NCBI RefSeq assembly: GCF_038066635.1
Contig: NZ_JBBUTI010000001.1
Coordinates: 124,001 to 188,000 of the forward strand
From: Ideonella margarita
Lineage (GTDB): Bacteria; Pseudomonadota; Gammaproteobacteria; Burkholderiales; Burkholderiaceae_C
DNA length: 64,000 bases
Direction of reading: 5' to 3'
The notes under the pieces are model-generated. The model saw nothing but the letters and a program-made list of their open reading frames with translations. It had not been told where the DNA came from and did not search any database. Shown here one piece after another: positions 35,526 to 44,269 of the stretch. Position 1 is the stretch's first letter. Each line of letters begins with the position of its first letter. The translations under genes were made by a program, and so were the position numbers.

Positions 35526-37778
35526 TCAGTTCGCTGGAACGGCGCTGCCGTCCTGGCTGTCGGTCTGGGGCTGGCCTTGCAGCGGGCGGGTCAGGTTGCG
35601 GCCGTTCGGCAGGCGCTCCGGCAGCACCGGCGAGCTGTTGACTTCGGTGACCATGCTCTGCGCCGGCTGGCTGTTGGTCTGCAGCGCGCGGATGGCGTCG
35701 TAACGGTCCACCGTCAGCGCATCGGCCGAGTTGGCATTGCGGATCACGACCGGGCGCAGGAAGAGCATCAGGTTGCTCTTCACGCGCTTGCGGGCGTCGT
35801 TGCGGAACAGGCCGCCGACGATCGGCAGGCTGCCCAGGCCGGGCACGCGGCCTTCGGCGTCGCCATATTCATCCTTGAGCAAGCCGCCCAGCACCATGGT
35901 CTGGCCGTCGTCGACCACCACGGTGGTCTCGATCGAGCTCTTGTCGGTGATGGCGTTGTTGTCGGTGCGCAGCGAGGAGTTCTCCTGGAACACCGTCATG
36001 CGCACCGTGCCGCCTTCGCCGATCTGGCTCTTGATGCGCAGCGTGATGCCCACGTCCTTGCGCTCGACCGTCTGGAACGGATTGACCGAGCCGCCGCTGG
36101 TGCCGGTGTTGGTGAAGCTGCCGGTGACAAACGGCACGTTCGAGCCGATGACGATCTTGGCTTCTTCGTTGTCCAGCGCCACCAGGTTCGGCGTCGACAG
36201 GATGTTCGCGCCGGTATTGGTTTCCAGGAATCGGGCCAGCGCGCCCAGCGTGTAGACGCCGTTGATCTTGCGGAACAGGCCGAAGTTCAGGCCCTGCCCC
36301 GGCAGCGACACGCTGGTGGAGGTGGACGAAGAGCTGCTGCTGGTCACACCCGTCAGCGACAGGTTCAGCAGGTTGTTGCCGCCGCTGCCGAAGTTGGTGC
36401 CGCCCACGCCGACCACGCTGGAGTTGCTGCTGCCCAGCGCGCCTTGCCACTGGATGCCCCACTCGGCGGCCTTCTCGGCGTCGACCTTGACGATCATGGT
36501 CTCGACGTAAACCTGCGCGCGGCGGGTGTCGAGCTTGTCGATCACCTGGCGCATCTGGCGATACACCGCCTCCGGCGCCGAGATGATCAGCGAGTTGGTG
36601 GCCGGATCGGCCTGGATCTGCCCGCCGGTGGACGGACTGGCCGATGCCGAGACCGGCGTGGTGGCCGCCGAGCTGCTGGCGCCGCCGGTGTTGCCCGTCA
36701 TGCCGGCGGTGGCGCCGCTCACGCCGCTCGGGCGCGCGGCCGACACGCCGCCGCTGGACAGGCCGCTGCCGCTGCTGCCGGCACCACTGCCGGTGCCGCT
36801 GCCGCTGGCCATGGCAGCGCGCAGCACTTCGGCCAGCTTCACCGCATCGGCGTTCTTCAGGTAGACGACCCAGATGTTGCCGGCCGGGCCGCCGCCATCA
36901 ACCGCGCGGTCGAGCTTGGCGATCAGCGCCTTGGCAGCCGCCATGCGGGTCGGGTTGGCGGTGCGAAGGATCAGCGAATTGCTGCGCGGCTCGACCATCA
37001 CCGAGGTGGCCGCCGCCGTCGTGTTCGCAGCGCCCGGCACGGCGGCTGCGGCAGCACTTTCCGTCAGCTTCTGCACCAGCGGCGCCAGGTCGGCAGCCAG
37101 GGCATGGCGCACCGGAATCACTTCCACTTCCGACGCGGCCGGCTGGTCGAGCGCGGCGATGATCTTGCCCAGACGCTGCAGGTTGTCGGCGTAGTCGGTG
37201 ATGATCAGCGTGCCGTTGCCCGGGTTGGCATTGATCGTGTTGTTGGCGCTGATCAGCGGACGCAGCACGGCCACCAGGTTGTTCGGGTTCTCGTGGTTGA
37301 GACGGAAGATCTGGGTCAGGATCTGGTCGCCCCGCGCCGTCGGCGCACCGATGGCCACCGTGCCTGCCTGCAGCTTGGCTTCGGCTTCCGGCACCACCTT
37401 CAGCAGGCCGGCGTTTTCGACTACCGTGAAGCCCAGGCCACGCAGCGCGGCCAGGTAGCTGCGCCAGGCTTCCTGCGGCGGCAGGGCCTTTTCGCTGGTG
37501 ATCGTGACCTGGCCCTTGACGCGCGGATCTACCAGGATCTGGCGGTCCAGCATGGCGCCGATGGCCCGCGACACCATCTCGATATCGGCATTGACGAAAT
37601 TCAGCGTCACCGGCGCACGGGCCCGGGTGGTGGGCATCGGCGGGTCGGCGGCTTCGGCACCTTGCGCATGCAGGCCGCTGCCCTGACCAGCCAGACTGAG
37701 GGCCAGGGCCAGCGGCACCAGGCGCGGCAGACGGGCGCGGCGCGCAGCGGAAAGAAAGCGATGGGTCGTCATGGTCAT
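35526..37778 (-). CDS. gspD: Type II secretion secretin GspD
   Basis: 750 aa outer-membrane secretin. Signal peptide about 1-38, then the N0-N3 periplasmic domains and the C-terminal secretin barrel (VPGLGSLPIVGGLFRN and the preceding beta region). A Ser/Gly/Ala-rich insertion occupies about residues 323-386 inside the N3 domain, longer than in most secretins. It overlaps gspN by 4 bases (ATGA). Confidence 0.96.
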   Translation of the reverse strand: MTMTTHRFLSAARRARLPRLVPLALALSLAGQGSGLHAQGAEAADPPMPTTRARAPVTLNFVNADIEMVSRAIGAMLDRQILVDPRVKGQVTITSEKALPPQEAWRSYLAALRGLGFTVVENAGLLKVVPEAEAKLQAGTVAIGAPTARGDQILTQIFRLNHENPNNLVAVLRPLISANNTINANPGNGTLIITDYADNLQRLGKIIAALDQPAASEVEVIPVRHALAADLAPLVQKLTESAAAAAVPGAANTTAAATSVMVEPRSNSLILRTANPTRMAAAKALIAKLDRAVDGGGPAGNIWVVYLKNADAVKLAEVLRAAMASGSGTGSGAGSSGSGLSSGGVSAARPSGVSGATAGMTGNTGGASSSAATTPVSASASPSTGGQIQADPATNSLIISAPEAVYRQMRQVIDKLDTRRAQVYVETMIVKVDAEKAAEWGIQWQGALGSSNSSVVGVGGTNFGSGGNNLLNLSLTGVTSSSSSSTSTSVSLPGQGLNFGLFRKINGVYTLGALARFLETNTGANILSTPNLVALDNEEAKIVIGSNVPFVTGSFTNTGTSGGSVNPFQTVERKDVGITLRIKSQIGEGGTVRMTVFQENSSLRTDNNAITDKSSIETTVVVDDGQTMVLGGLLKDEYGDAEGRVPGLGSLPIVGGLFRNDARKRVKSNLMLFLRPVVIRNANSADALTVDRYDAIRALQTNSQPAQSMVTEVNSSPVLPERLPNGRNLTRPLQGQPQTDSQDGSAVPAN

Positions 37779-38626
37779 CCGATCGTGATGACGGACGTCG
37801 CCCCTTGGCGGCGTCCGATGATGTTCAGCAAATTGTTCAACGCGGGTTCCTGGCCGGGCTGGGCCCGACCTTCGCCGCGGAAGCGCACGCCGCCCTTGGC
37901 GCGCAGCTCGCCGCTGCCGCTGAGCTGCAAGGCGCCTTCGAGGGTCTGCAGCTGCAGTGTCGCCGGTGCGGCCGGCTGGCCCACCAGGCTCAATTCATAG
38001 CTGCCCAGCGGGTTCAGCGTGGACAGGCGCGAGGAGGTCTGCATCAGGCCGACGCGGGCCTCGCCCTGCACCTGCCAGCCGGTGGCGCCGGCCGTCAGTT
38101 CGAAGTTCTGGCTGCTCAGGCGCAGCAGGCCGCCGGGCCGCAGGGTGTTCCAGGGCGCGCCCAGGCCGTCCAGCCAGGCAGCGGGCCATTGGCCGAGCAG
38201 GCCGGTGGCGTCGCCGGGTTGAACCAGCAAGGTGGCGTCGCGCCAGCCGGGTTGCAGGCGCAGCTTCAGGCCGGGCGCCACGCAGCAGTCCTGGGCCAGC
38301 GCCAGTTGCACGCCGTCCAGGTGCAGGCTGAGTTGCCAGTCCAGGCGCGAGGGCAGCACCGATGCATCACGGCTGCCGGGGCCGCCAGTCAGCATCAGCA
38401 GCGCGCTGCCGTCCCACACGGTGCCCCGGGCTTCGATCAGTTGCAGGCGGCCACCGGTGGCGTCGTCCACCGCGCGGGCCAGCCACACGGCGGGGGCCTG
38501 GCTCACTGCGCCGAGCAGAACACCGAGCAGCCCACCGGCCACCGCCCAGCGGCGCAAACGCTGCGGCCCGCTGACCGATGCGGCGGGTGAGCGCACGACG
38601 GGGCGGTTGAAGACGAGACGCGCCAT
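37775..38626 (-). CDS. gspN: Type II secretion protein GspN
   Basis: 283 aa from ATG 38626. One N-terminal membrane anchor (WAVAGGLLGVLLGAVSQAP), then a periplasmic beta-rich domain with RLQLIEARGTVWDGSALLMLTGG, typical of GspN. The upstream extension of the frame overlaps gspM and was not used. Starts 4 bases after gspM. GspN is accessory in many T2SS systems. Confidence 0.88.
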   Translation of the reverse strand: MARLVFNRPVVRSPAASVSGPQRLRRWAVAGGLLGVLLGAVSQAPAVWLARAVDDATGGRLQLIEARGTVWDGSALLMLTGGPGSRDASVLPSRLDWQLSLHLDGVQLALAQDCCVAPGLKLRLQPGWRDATLLVQPGDATGLLGQWPAAWLDGLGAPWNTLRPGGLLRLSSQNFELTAGATGWQVQGEARVGLMQTSSRLSTLNPLGSYELSLVGQPAAPATLQLQTLEGALQLSGSGELRAKGGVRFRGEGRAQPGQEPALNNLLNIIGRRQGATSVITIG

Positions 38627-38630
38627 GAAC

Positions 38631-39119
38631 TCAGGCCGCTCCAGGCAGGCTGACCACCACGGTGCCCGACAGGCCGCCGTCGACCCGGCGCAGTTGCACC
38701 TCGACCGGCCGGCCACGGGCGCCCTGGCGGACTTCCTGCAGCCAGGCGCGCAGCTGGTCGGCGGTGGCGCCGGTGAGCGTGACCGTCGCGCGATCACCGA
38801 TGACCGAGAGCTTGGCCTTGTCGCCCAGCCGCTCGGTGGCGGCCTTCAGCGCGGCGGCTGATTGCGATGCGTCGACCGGCGGCTGGCCTTTCAGCTCATG
38901 CGCTTCGGTGGCCATGCGCTGCAGTTGCAGGGTCTGGGTTTCCAGCGCGCGCAATTGCGCGGGGGCCTGCTTCCAGGTGGTCCAGGCCGGCGCAATGGCC
39001 ACTTGCCAGACGATCAGCACGGCCAGCGCCGCGCCGGCGGCCATCAGGGCCTGGCGTTCACGCACGGCAAGGGCTTGCCAGCGGGCCAGCAGGGCGGGCG
39101 GCACAGTCATGCGCTTCAT
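38631..39119 (-). CDS. gspM: Type II secretion protein GspM
   Basis: 162 aa. One transmembrane segment at about 25-45 (MAAGAALAVLIVWQVAIAP) and a coiled-coil-like part (LRALETQTLQLQRMATEAHEL), then a small ferredoxin-like domain. It partners GspL in the inner-membrane platform. The start overlaps the gspL stop by 4 bases; a second ATG 9 bases on is possible. Confidence 0.93.
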   Translation of the reverse strand: MKRMTVPPALLARWQALAVRERQALMAAGAALAVLIVWQVAIAPAWTTWKQAPAQLRALETQTLQLQRMATEAHELKGQPPVDASQSAAALKAATERLGDKAKLSVIGDRATVTLTGATADQLRAWLQEVRQGARGRPVEVQLRRVDGGLSGTVVVSLPGAA

Positions 39120-40366
39120 GGTTGGGCCTTGCCCTTGTAAAGAGTGAACTTGCCGGGCTCGGTGTCCAGCGACAGACCAAGCGCACGCAGGCGTTCGCGC
39201 AGGCCTTCAACCTCGGCCGGGCTCCAGCCCGTGCTGTTGAGCGTGAGCCGGCCCGGTTCGTACTTCAGCGCATCGGCGGGCCCGCGTGATGGCGGCCAGG
39301 CGGCTTCCGCGGCATACAGCAGCGGCTCCAGGTCGGTGTCGCCCGGCTTGCCAGCCAGCGTGCGCAGCAGATCGAGTTCCTTCTGCATCTGCACCGGCGC
39401 GTCGATCACGGCGCGCACCTGAGGGAAGGTGGTTTGCAGCAGGGCGGTGACGGCCAGCTTGCGCTCCGTCACGGCCTGGCGCTGCTGCCAGGCCCACACA
39501 TTGGCGCCGATCAGCTGAACGCCCAGCAGCACGGCCAGACCCAGGCGCACCGGGCGCCAGGCTGTGTCGTTCCAGAAGCGGCGGGCGTTGTCACGCAGGG
39601 CGCGGCTGCCGCGGTGCTGCGGCGCCAGGTCGAACTGGCGCAGGTTCCAGTCGGTCTGCGTGGCGGCCAGCAGGCTGTCGGCATTGGAGCGGGCGGCCAC
39701 GGCATGGCCGGCCACCTGCGACGCGGCTTCGGCGGCATCGGGGCTGGCGGTCCAGGTGGACGGGGTGTCGGTGCCGGGCTGGGTGAGCAGCGCGCGGGCG
39801 GCGTCGCTGTGCAGCGGCAGCACCACGGCGCCGGCATCATCGCGCCAGGCCAGGCGCAGTCCGGCGTCACCTTCCACGGTGGCTTCGCGGTACACATGCG
39901 CCGCCGGTGCGCCGGTCGGGGCCCAGGCGGGCACCACGCGGTCCACGGTCAGGCCGGTGGCTTCCAGCGCTTCAAGCTGTGCCTTGAGCCAGGCCTTGCC
40001 CACGGAGGCCACCCAGGCCGGCTCGCCGGCCTTCAGGCTGGGCGAGGCAGCCAGGTGCACGTCTTGTTCGTCTTCCAGCAGTTGCTCTTCGAGCATGCCG
40101 GCCAGCGCCATGCGCAGCCGTGCGGCCGGTGCCTTCGGGGCGGTGATGAGGTGCCAGCCCGCGTCATCGGCCGGCAGCACGGCCACCAGGCTCTGGGCAC
40201 GCGGCAGCTGGGCCACGCCACAGCGGCCATGGGCCTGGCCGGCTGACGTGGCGGCGTCGGTGCTCAGCACCCAGTCGTACTCGGGCGTGGGGCGTGCCGC
40301 GGGCGTGTCTGCATGCACGGCAGCCAGCCGGGGTTGCGCTGGCAACTGGACGATCAATGTGGACAT
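39116..40366 (-). CDS. gspL: Type II secretion protein GspL
   Basis: 416 aa. A cytoplasmic actin-like half (about 1-265) that binds GspE, then a membrane helix near 275-295 (VRLGLAVLLGVQLIGANVW) and a periplasmic ferredoxin-like domain. Typical gspL position between K and M. The 87-base gap before gspK holds no recognised signal. Confidence 0.92.
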   Translation of the reverse strand: MSTLIVQLPAQPRLAAVHADTPAARPTPEYDWVLSTDAATSAGQAHGRCGVAQLPRAQSLVAVLPADDAGWHLITAPKAPAARLRMALAGMLEEQLLEDEQDVHLAASPSLKAGEPAWVASVGKAWLKAQLEALEATGLTVDRVVPAWAPTGAPAAHVYREATVEGDAGLRLAWRDDAGAVVLPLHSDAARALLTQPGTDTPSTWTASPDAAEAASQVAGHAVAARSNADSLLAATQTDWNLRQFDLAPQHRGSRALRDNARRFWNDTAWRPVRLGLAVLLGVQLIGANVWAWQQRQAVTERKLAVTALLQTTFPQVRAVIDAPVQMQKELDLLRTLAGKPGDTDLEPLLYAAEAAWPPSRGPADALKYEPGRLTLNSTGWSPAEVEGLRERLRALGLSLDTEPGKFTLYKGKAQP

Positions 40367-40453
40367 GGAGTGGCAGTGGCCTTGGTGACGGACGAAGAGT
40401 CACAACCTTCTATTGTGGCGTGGGCAAAGGCCCGTCCGGGGCGGGGGGAACGC

Positions 40454-41470
40454 TCATTCATGGGACAGGCGGTCTCGGCGCAACACCGTCACATCCTGGC
40501 CACGTCGCTGCACCAGCGAGACCTCGCGCAGGATGCTGTCTTCATAGCGCAATTGCCCGGTCACCTCGAAGTGCGAGGAGTTGATGGCGACATGGCGCTC
40601 TTCCAGCACCACCTTCTCGGGCAGCAGGGCCTTGATCGCGGCCAGGTTCTCGAAACCCTTGCGCAGCTGCAGCCGCTGCTGGGTCAGGCGCTGGGCGCTG
40701 GCGCGGTCGAGGCCGTCGATGGTGGCCATCATCACCTCGACCGAGGCGGTGTTCAGGTTGACCCGGGTGCGCTGCGGCAGGATGGTCACGAACGGCGTCA
40801 GCCGTTGCACGGTATCAGCGTCCAGGCCCAGCCAGCGCAGCTGCTCCACGCGCACCGGTCGCAGCGGCGCGCCGGTGGCCACGGCCTCCTTGTCGTCGAG
40901 CTTGTCTTCGGCCTCGCTGGCACCGCGCATGCCTTCGGCCAGGCGCTGGGCCACGCCCGAGGGCAGGCTCAGCACCTCGCACAGCCGCGTGATGATCTTC
41001 AGCTCGGCCTTGACCGCCTCGTCGTCGTCTTCCACCAGGTTGCGCAGGTTGTAGCGCGACTGCGCATCGGTGATCTGGCCGGACAGAAAGGCATCCAGGC
41101 CGGTGTCGCTGGTGTTGTCCTTGTCGGCCGCCAGGAATGTGGACAGGCGAATCTCTTCGAGGCCGGTGGCCCAGGGTTCGGTCAGGCCGTCGGGGCCACC
41201 ATCGCGGGCGTCTTCCCGCAGGATCAACCGGGCCCAGTCGAGTGCGCCGGTCAGCAGCCAGGTCGATTGGGTGCGGGCGCGCTCGGCGCCTTCCACCTCG
41301 ATGGCGCGCCATTGTTGCCACACCATGCCCGCCGCGAGCGTGGCCACCAGCGTCACGATGAGCATGGCCATCAGCAACGCAGCACCTTGCTGGGCGCGCC
41401 GAGCTTGCCGCCGGAAGGCCGGGCCGCCGTGGCTGATGGCGCAGTGGGAAAAGGCGGTACGCGTTGTCAT
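40454..41470 (-). CDS. gspK: Type II secretion minor pseudopilin GspK
   Basis: 338 aa. A prepilin-like N-terminus with the hydrophobic helix GAALLMAMLIVTLVATLAAGM (cleavage after G30 by the prepilin peptidase) and a large periplasmic domain with two helix-hairpin-helix-like parts (LNLNTASVEVMMATIDGLD). Caps the pseudopilus tip with GspI and GspJ. Overlaps gspJ by 4 bases. Confidence 0.94.
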   Translation of the reverse strand: MTTRTAFSHCAISHGGPAFRRQARRAQQGAALLMAMLIVTLVATLAAGMVWQQWRAIEVEGAERARTQSTWLLTGALDWARLILREDARDGGPDGLTEPWATGLEEIRLSTFLAADKDNTSDTGLDAFLSGQITDAQSRYNLRNLVEDDDEAVKAELKIITRLCEVLSLPSGVAQRLAEGMRGASEAEDKLDDKEAVATGAPLRPVRVEQLRWLGLDADTVQRLTPFVTILPQRTRVNLNTASVEVMMATIDGLDRASAQRLTQQRLQLRKGFENLAAIKALLPEKVVLEERHVAINSSHFEVTGQLRYEDSILREVSLVQRRGQDVTVLRRDRLSHE

Positions 41471-42267
41471 TGGGCAGGTTGCAGCGCCACGTCGCGCAGC
41501 AGGCGGCCTTGCGGCAGGGTCAGCACCAGGCGAATGCCGATGGGCAAGGTGTCGTCACCGCTGTCGGTGTCCGGGAGGGTGGGCACGCCGCCATTGCCAT
41601 TGGTGCCCGCCGTGCCGGCATCAGCGGGTGGGCTGTTGCCGGGGGCGCCGCCCGGCGGAGTGCCACCACCGGGCGGTGGCTTGGCAGTGCGGTTGCCAGA
41701 TTTTCCGGTGCTGACGTTGCCGGTGGATTGCGCATTGCTCCAGGTGTTGTCGCCTTGTTGATAGAAGTAGATCTGCAACGCGGCCACGCCGTCGAGCATG
41801 GGCAGGGCGTCGGCCTGGATGACGGACCATTGCTGGCTGCGGAACCACCAGTCCTGCAGCTCCTGCACGCGGGTGACGGCCGGCGAGGCCCAGCGGTGGA
41901 GCTTGCCCTGCTGCATCGTCCACAACACCAGTTGCAGGCCGTCGCGGTGGCGGCGGGTCAGGCGCAGTGAGCTGCCGTCGAATTTGAGGGTCGGCGTGGC
42001 CGGGGTTTGTTGCAGGTGTTCCAGGTCGGCGTCCCATTGCGCCATCACGGTGCCCAGGCGCAGGGTGCTTTCGCTGGCCTGCTGTGCGCCGTCACGCGTG
42101 CGCACCAGCCCGTCGATGCCTTGCCAGGCCATGCCGGCCATCACCGCCATGATGAACAGCGCGACCAGCACCTCCACCAGCGTGAAGCCGTGCTGGGCGC
42201 GAGGGCGCAGCCGGATGGCGGTGCACTGGCGTAGGTGCGGTTTCGGGTGCATCGTGGGGGGCCGCAT
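41467..42267 (-). CDS. gspJ: Type II secretion minor pseudopilin GspJ
   Basis: 266 aa from ATG 42267, which shares its A with the gspI stop (TGATG). The prepilin leader ends at QHG before FTLVEVLVALFIMAVMAG, with the Glu at mature position 5. A Pro/Gly/Thr-rich stretch (about 180-240) interrupts the C-terminal domain and is unusual in length. Confidence 0.93.
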   Translation of the reverse strand: MRPPTMHPKPHLRQCTAIRLRPRAQHGFTLVEVLVALFIMAVMAGMAWQGIDGLVRTRDGAQQASESTLRLGTVMAQWDADLEHLQQTPATPTLKFDGSSLRLTRRHRDGLQLVLWTMQQGKLHRWASPAVTRVQELQDWWFRSQQWSVIQADALPMLDGVAALQIYFYQQGDNTWSNAQSTGNVSTGKSGNRTAKPPPGGGTPPGGAPGNSPPADAGTAGTNGNGGVPTLPDTDSGDDTLPIGIRLVLTLPQGRLLRDVALQPAQ

Positions 42268-42656
42268 CAATACCGCGGCAGCACCGTGGACACGGTGACC
42301 ACCGGTTGATTCCGGTCGTCGCTCATCATCACATCTACCCGGCGGAAGTTCGGGTTGGGTGTGCCTTGCACGCGCATCTTGCCGCGGAAGGTCTGGGACA
42401 ACTGCTCACACTCGAAGCTGCTTTCCCCGGTGTCAGGGAAGCGGCGCGCCAGCTTCAGCCCGGTGAGCTGGTTGTCCGCGCACCACTGCGCGCTGGTCAC
42501 CAGCTTGAGCCGGTCGGCATTGGCGAGCAGCGCGCCGCCGGCCCGGCTGCCCGCAGCCAGCGCTACCGCCACGATGGCCAGCGCCACCAGCACCTCGATC
42601 AAGGTGAAGCCGCTGGCATTGCGTGGCAGAGGAAGGGGGGAAGGCCGGTGCGGCAT
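42267..42656 (-). CDS. gspI: Type II secretion minor pseudopilin GspI
   Basis: 129 aa from ATG 42656. Prepilin leader ends NASG before FTLIEVLVALAIVAVALAAG. Standard length. The upstream frame (to 42713) overlaps gspH and was not used. Minor pseudopilin of the tip complex with GspJ and GspK. Confidence 0.93.
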   Translation of the reverse strand: MPHRPSPLPLPRNASGFTLIEVLVALAIVAVALAAGSRAGGALLANADRLKLVTSAQWCADNQLTGLKLARRFPDTGESSFECEQLSQTFRGKMRVQGTPNPNFRRVDVMMSDDRNQPVVTVSTVLPRY

Positions 42657-42660
42657 GGTG

Positions 42661-43131
42661 TCAGCGTGCGCCGGTGTCTTTGTCGGCGATGGGTGCAAAA
42701 GGCCCCAGCCCATCGGTGGCCAGCAGCAGTTGCCGGTCTTCGATGCGCAGGCGCACCCGCTGTGCGCCGATCACGGGTTCCGGCCCCAGCTGCAGCGCGG
42801 GCGCGCCCACCACTTCCGCGGTGGTGCGCTCATCGAGCCACTGGGTCGGCATGGTCACGGCCGCGGGCAGGCCGAGAAAGGCAAATCCGGGCCGGTCGCG
42901 GGCGGGCTGCCAGCGCACGTCCTGGCCAGTGGCGCGGGAGCGCGCACGGGCGCCTTCCAGCAACGCGGCCAGGCGGGCGCCTTCCTCGTCGAGCTTGCTG
43001 GCATTGCCGTCACGCAGGGCCAGTGTGGCCATGCCCACGGCGATGGCCAGCAGGGCCACCACCACCATCAGCTCAAGCAGGGTGAAGCCGTGCTGGCGCC
43101 GCGGCGCGTGCGTCATCAGGCCCGAGGGCAT
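42661..43131 (-). CDS. gspH: Type II secretion minor pseudopilin GspH
   Basis: 156 aa from ATG 43131; ATG 43116 (151 aa) also fits, and no strong ribosome site decides. Prepilin leader ends RRQHG before FTLLELMVVVALLAIAVGM. The C-terminal domain is beta-rich (VRLRIEDRQLLLATDG). It comes 46 bases after gspG. Confidence 0.9.
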   Translation of the reverse strand: MPSGLMTHAPRRQHGFTLLELMVVVALLAIAVGMATLALRDGNASKLDEEGARLAALLEGARARSRATGQDVRWQPARDRPGFAFLGLPAAVTMPTQWLDERTTAEVVGAPALQLGPEPVIGAQRVRLRIEDRQLLLATDGLGPFAPIADKDTGAR

Positions 43132-43177
43132 GCGGGGGTGTTGCAGCAGAGGGCCAGCCCGAAGGCCGGCATTGGCC

Positions 43178-43627
43178 TCATTGCCAGCTGCCAATATCGG
43201 CGTCCTTGCCTTCGCCGCCGGCCTGGCCGTCTGCGCCCAGGCTGAACACGTCGATCTCGCCCTTCACGCCGGGGTTGGCGTACTGGTAGGGGCGGCCCCA
43301 GGGGTCGTTCGGCAGCTTCTCGACGTACACCTTCCAGTTCGGCGGAATCACGCCGGTGGTGGGCTTGCGCAGCAGAGCCTCCAGGCCTTGCTCGCCGGTG
43401 GGGTAGCGCTGGTTGTCGAGCTTGTAGAGCTTCAGGGCCTGCATCAGGTTGCCCACGTCGGTGCGGGCCGCGGTGACGCGTGCGTCATCGGCACGCTCCA
43501 GCACGTTGGGCACGATCAGGGCAGCGAGCACGCCGATGATCACCAGCACCACCAGCAACTCGATGAGGGTGAAACCGGCTTGTCGCAGGCGGCGTTGCAC
43601 CAGGGTCTTGCGCGAAGAAAAACTCAT
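43178..43627 (-). CDS. gspG: Type II secretion major pseudopilin GspG
   Basis: 149 aa from ATG 43627. Short prepilin leader ending RQAG before FTLIELLVVLVIIGVLAALIVPNVLERADDARV. The C-terminal calcium-binding loop (ADGQAGGEGKDADIGSW) is intact. First gene of the eleven-gene minus-strand cluster. Leaders of G to K all need a prepilin peptidase (GspO/PilD), which is not in this window. Confidence 0.97.
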   Translation of the reverse strand: MSFSSRKTLVQRRLRQAGFTLIELLVVLVIIGVLAALIVPNVLERADDARVTAARTDVGNLMQALKLYKLDNQRYPTGEQGLEALLRKPTTGVIPPNWKVYVEKLPNDPWGRPYQYANPGVKGEIDVFSLGADGQAGGEGKDADIGSWQ

Positions 43628-43673
43628 GGAAGTAAAGAGGCCGTTTTGGGGCCCCGTCTCTCGGGTGGCTTGA

Positions 43674-43706
43674 ATCATAATCGTCGCATGGCTTCCAGAT
43701 TGTTAA
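43674..43706 (-). promoter_or_regulatory. Possible promoter of gspG operon
   Basis: On the minus strand TTAACA (43706-43701) and GATTAT (43683-43678) are 17 bases apart; a second overlapping -10-like TATGAT lies at 43679-43674. The -35 is inside the gspC coding sequence. This is the only sensible pair in the 60-base gap. Confidence 0.4.
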
Positions 43707-44263
43707 CGTTTACCGTGTGGGCACTCATTGCCGCCAGTGCACTGTTCTGGGGGTTCCGTGTGCTTGTCAAACCCGCCCCCTTGCCAGCCCAGGCCCAGAC
43801 GCCGATGCGCAGCCTCGCCATGGGTGGCGAATTGCTCAAGGTGCTGGGTGGCGCCGATGCGGCCGAGGAGGAGGATGACACTCCCGCCGCGACCCGCTTC
43901 CAGCTGCTGGGCGTGGTGGCGCCGGCTGCCGGCCGCCTCGACGGTGGCCTGGCGCTGATCGCCGTGGACGACGGCCGGCCGCGCACCGTGCGCGTCGGCG
44001 GTGTCATCGACGGCGACACCGTGTTGCTGTCGGTGGCGCGCCGCTCCATCAAGATCGGCCCGACCGGCGGTCCTGCATCGAACGAGCTCAGCCTGCCTGA
44101 TCCGTCGTCCAGCGGCCACGCCTCGGCCAACCGCGCACTTGGCGCTCAGCCGGGTGCCATGGGTGCGTTGCGGCCGGGCATGGGTGGCGTGGCGCCGATG
44201 CCGGGCGCGCTGCAGGCGCCCAAGGGCGGCAAGGCCGCCGACGGCGAAGACGAAGACGAATAA
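43688..44263 (+). CDS. gspC: Type II secretion protein GspC
   Basis: 191 aa. An N-terminal membrane helix (LLTFTVWALIAASALFWGF) and the homology region (FQLLGVVAPAAGRLDGGLALIAVDDGRPRTVRVGGVI) that contacts the secretin GspD. No PDZ domain, so shorter than E. coli GspC, and a Pro/Gly/Ala-rich C-terminal tail. Encoded alone, divergent from the gspG-F operon, which is usual for Burkholderiales. Confidence 0.9.
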   Translation: MASRLLTFTVWALIAASALFWGFRVLVKPAPLPAQAQTPMRSLAMGGELLKVLGGADAAEEEDDTPAATRFQLLGVVAPAAGRLDGGLALIAVDDGRPRTVRVGGVIDGDTVLLSVARRSIKIGPTGGPASNELSLPDPSSSGHASANRALGAQPGAMGALRPGMGGVAPMPGALQAPKGGKAADGEDEDE

Positions 44264-44269
44264 GCCGCG

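Noticed and set aside
32878..44263. Prepilin peptidase gene (gspO) in the secretion cluster
   Set aside because: None found; presumably encoded elsewhere (pilD).
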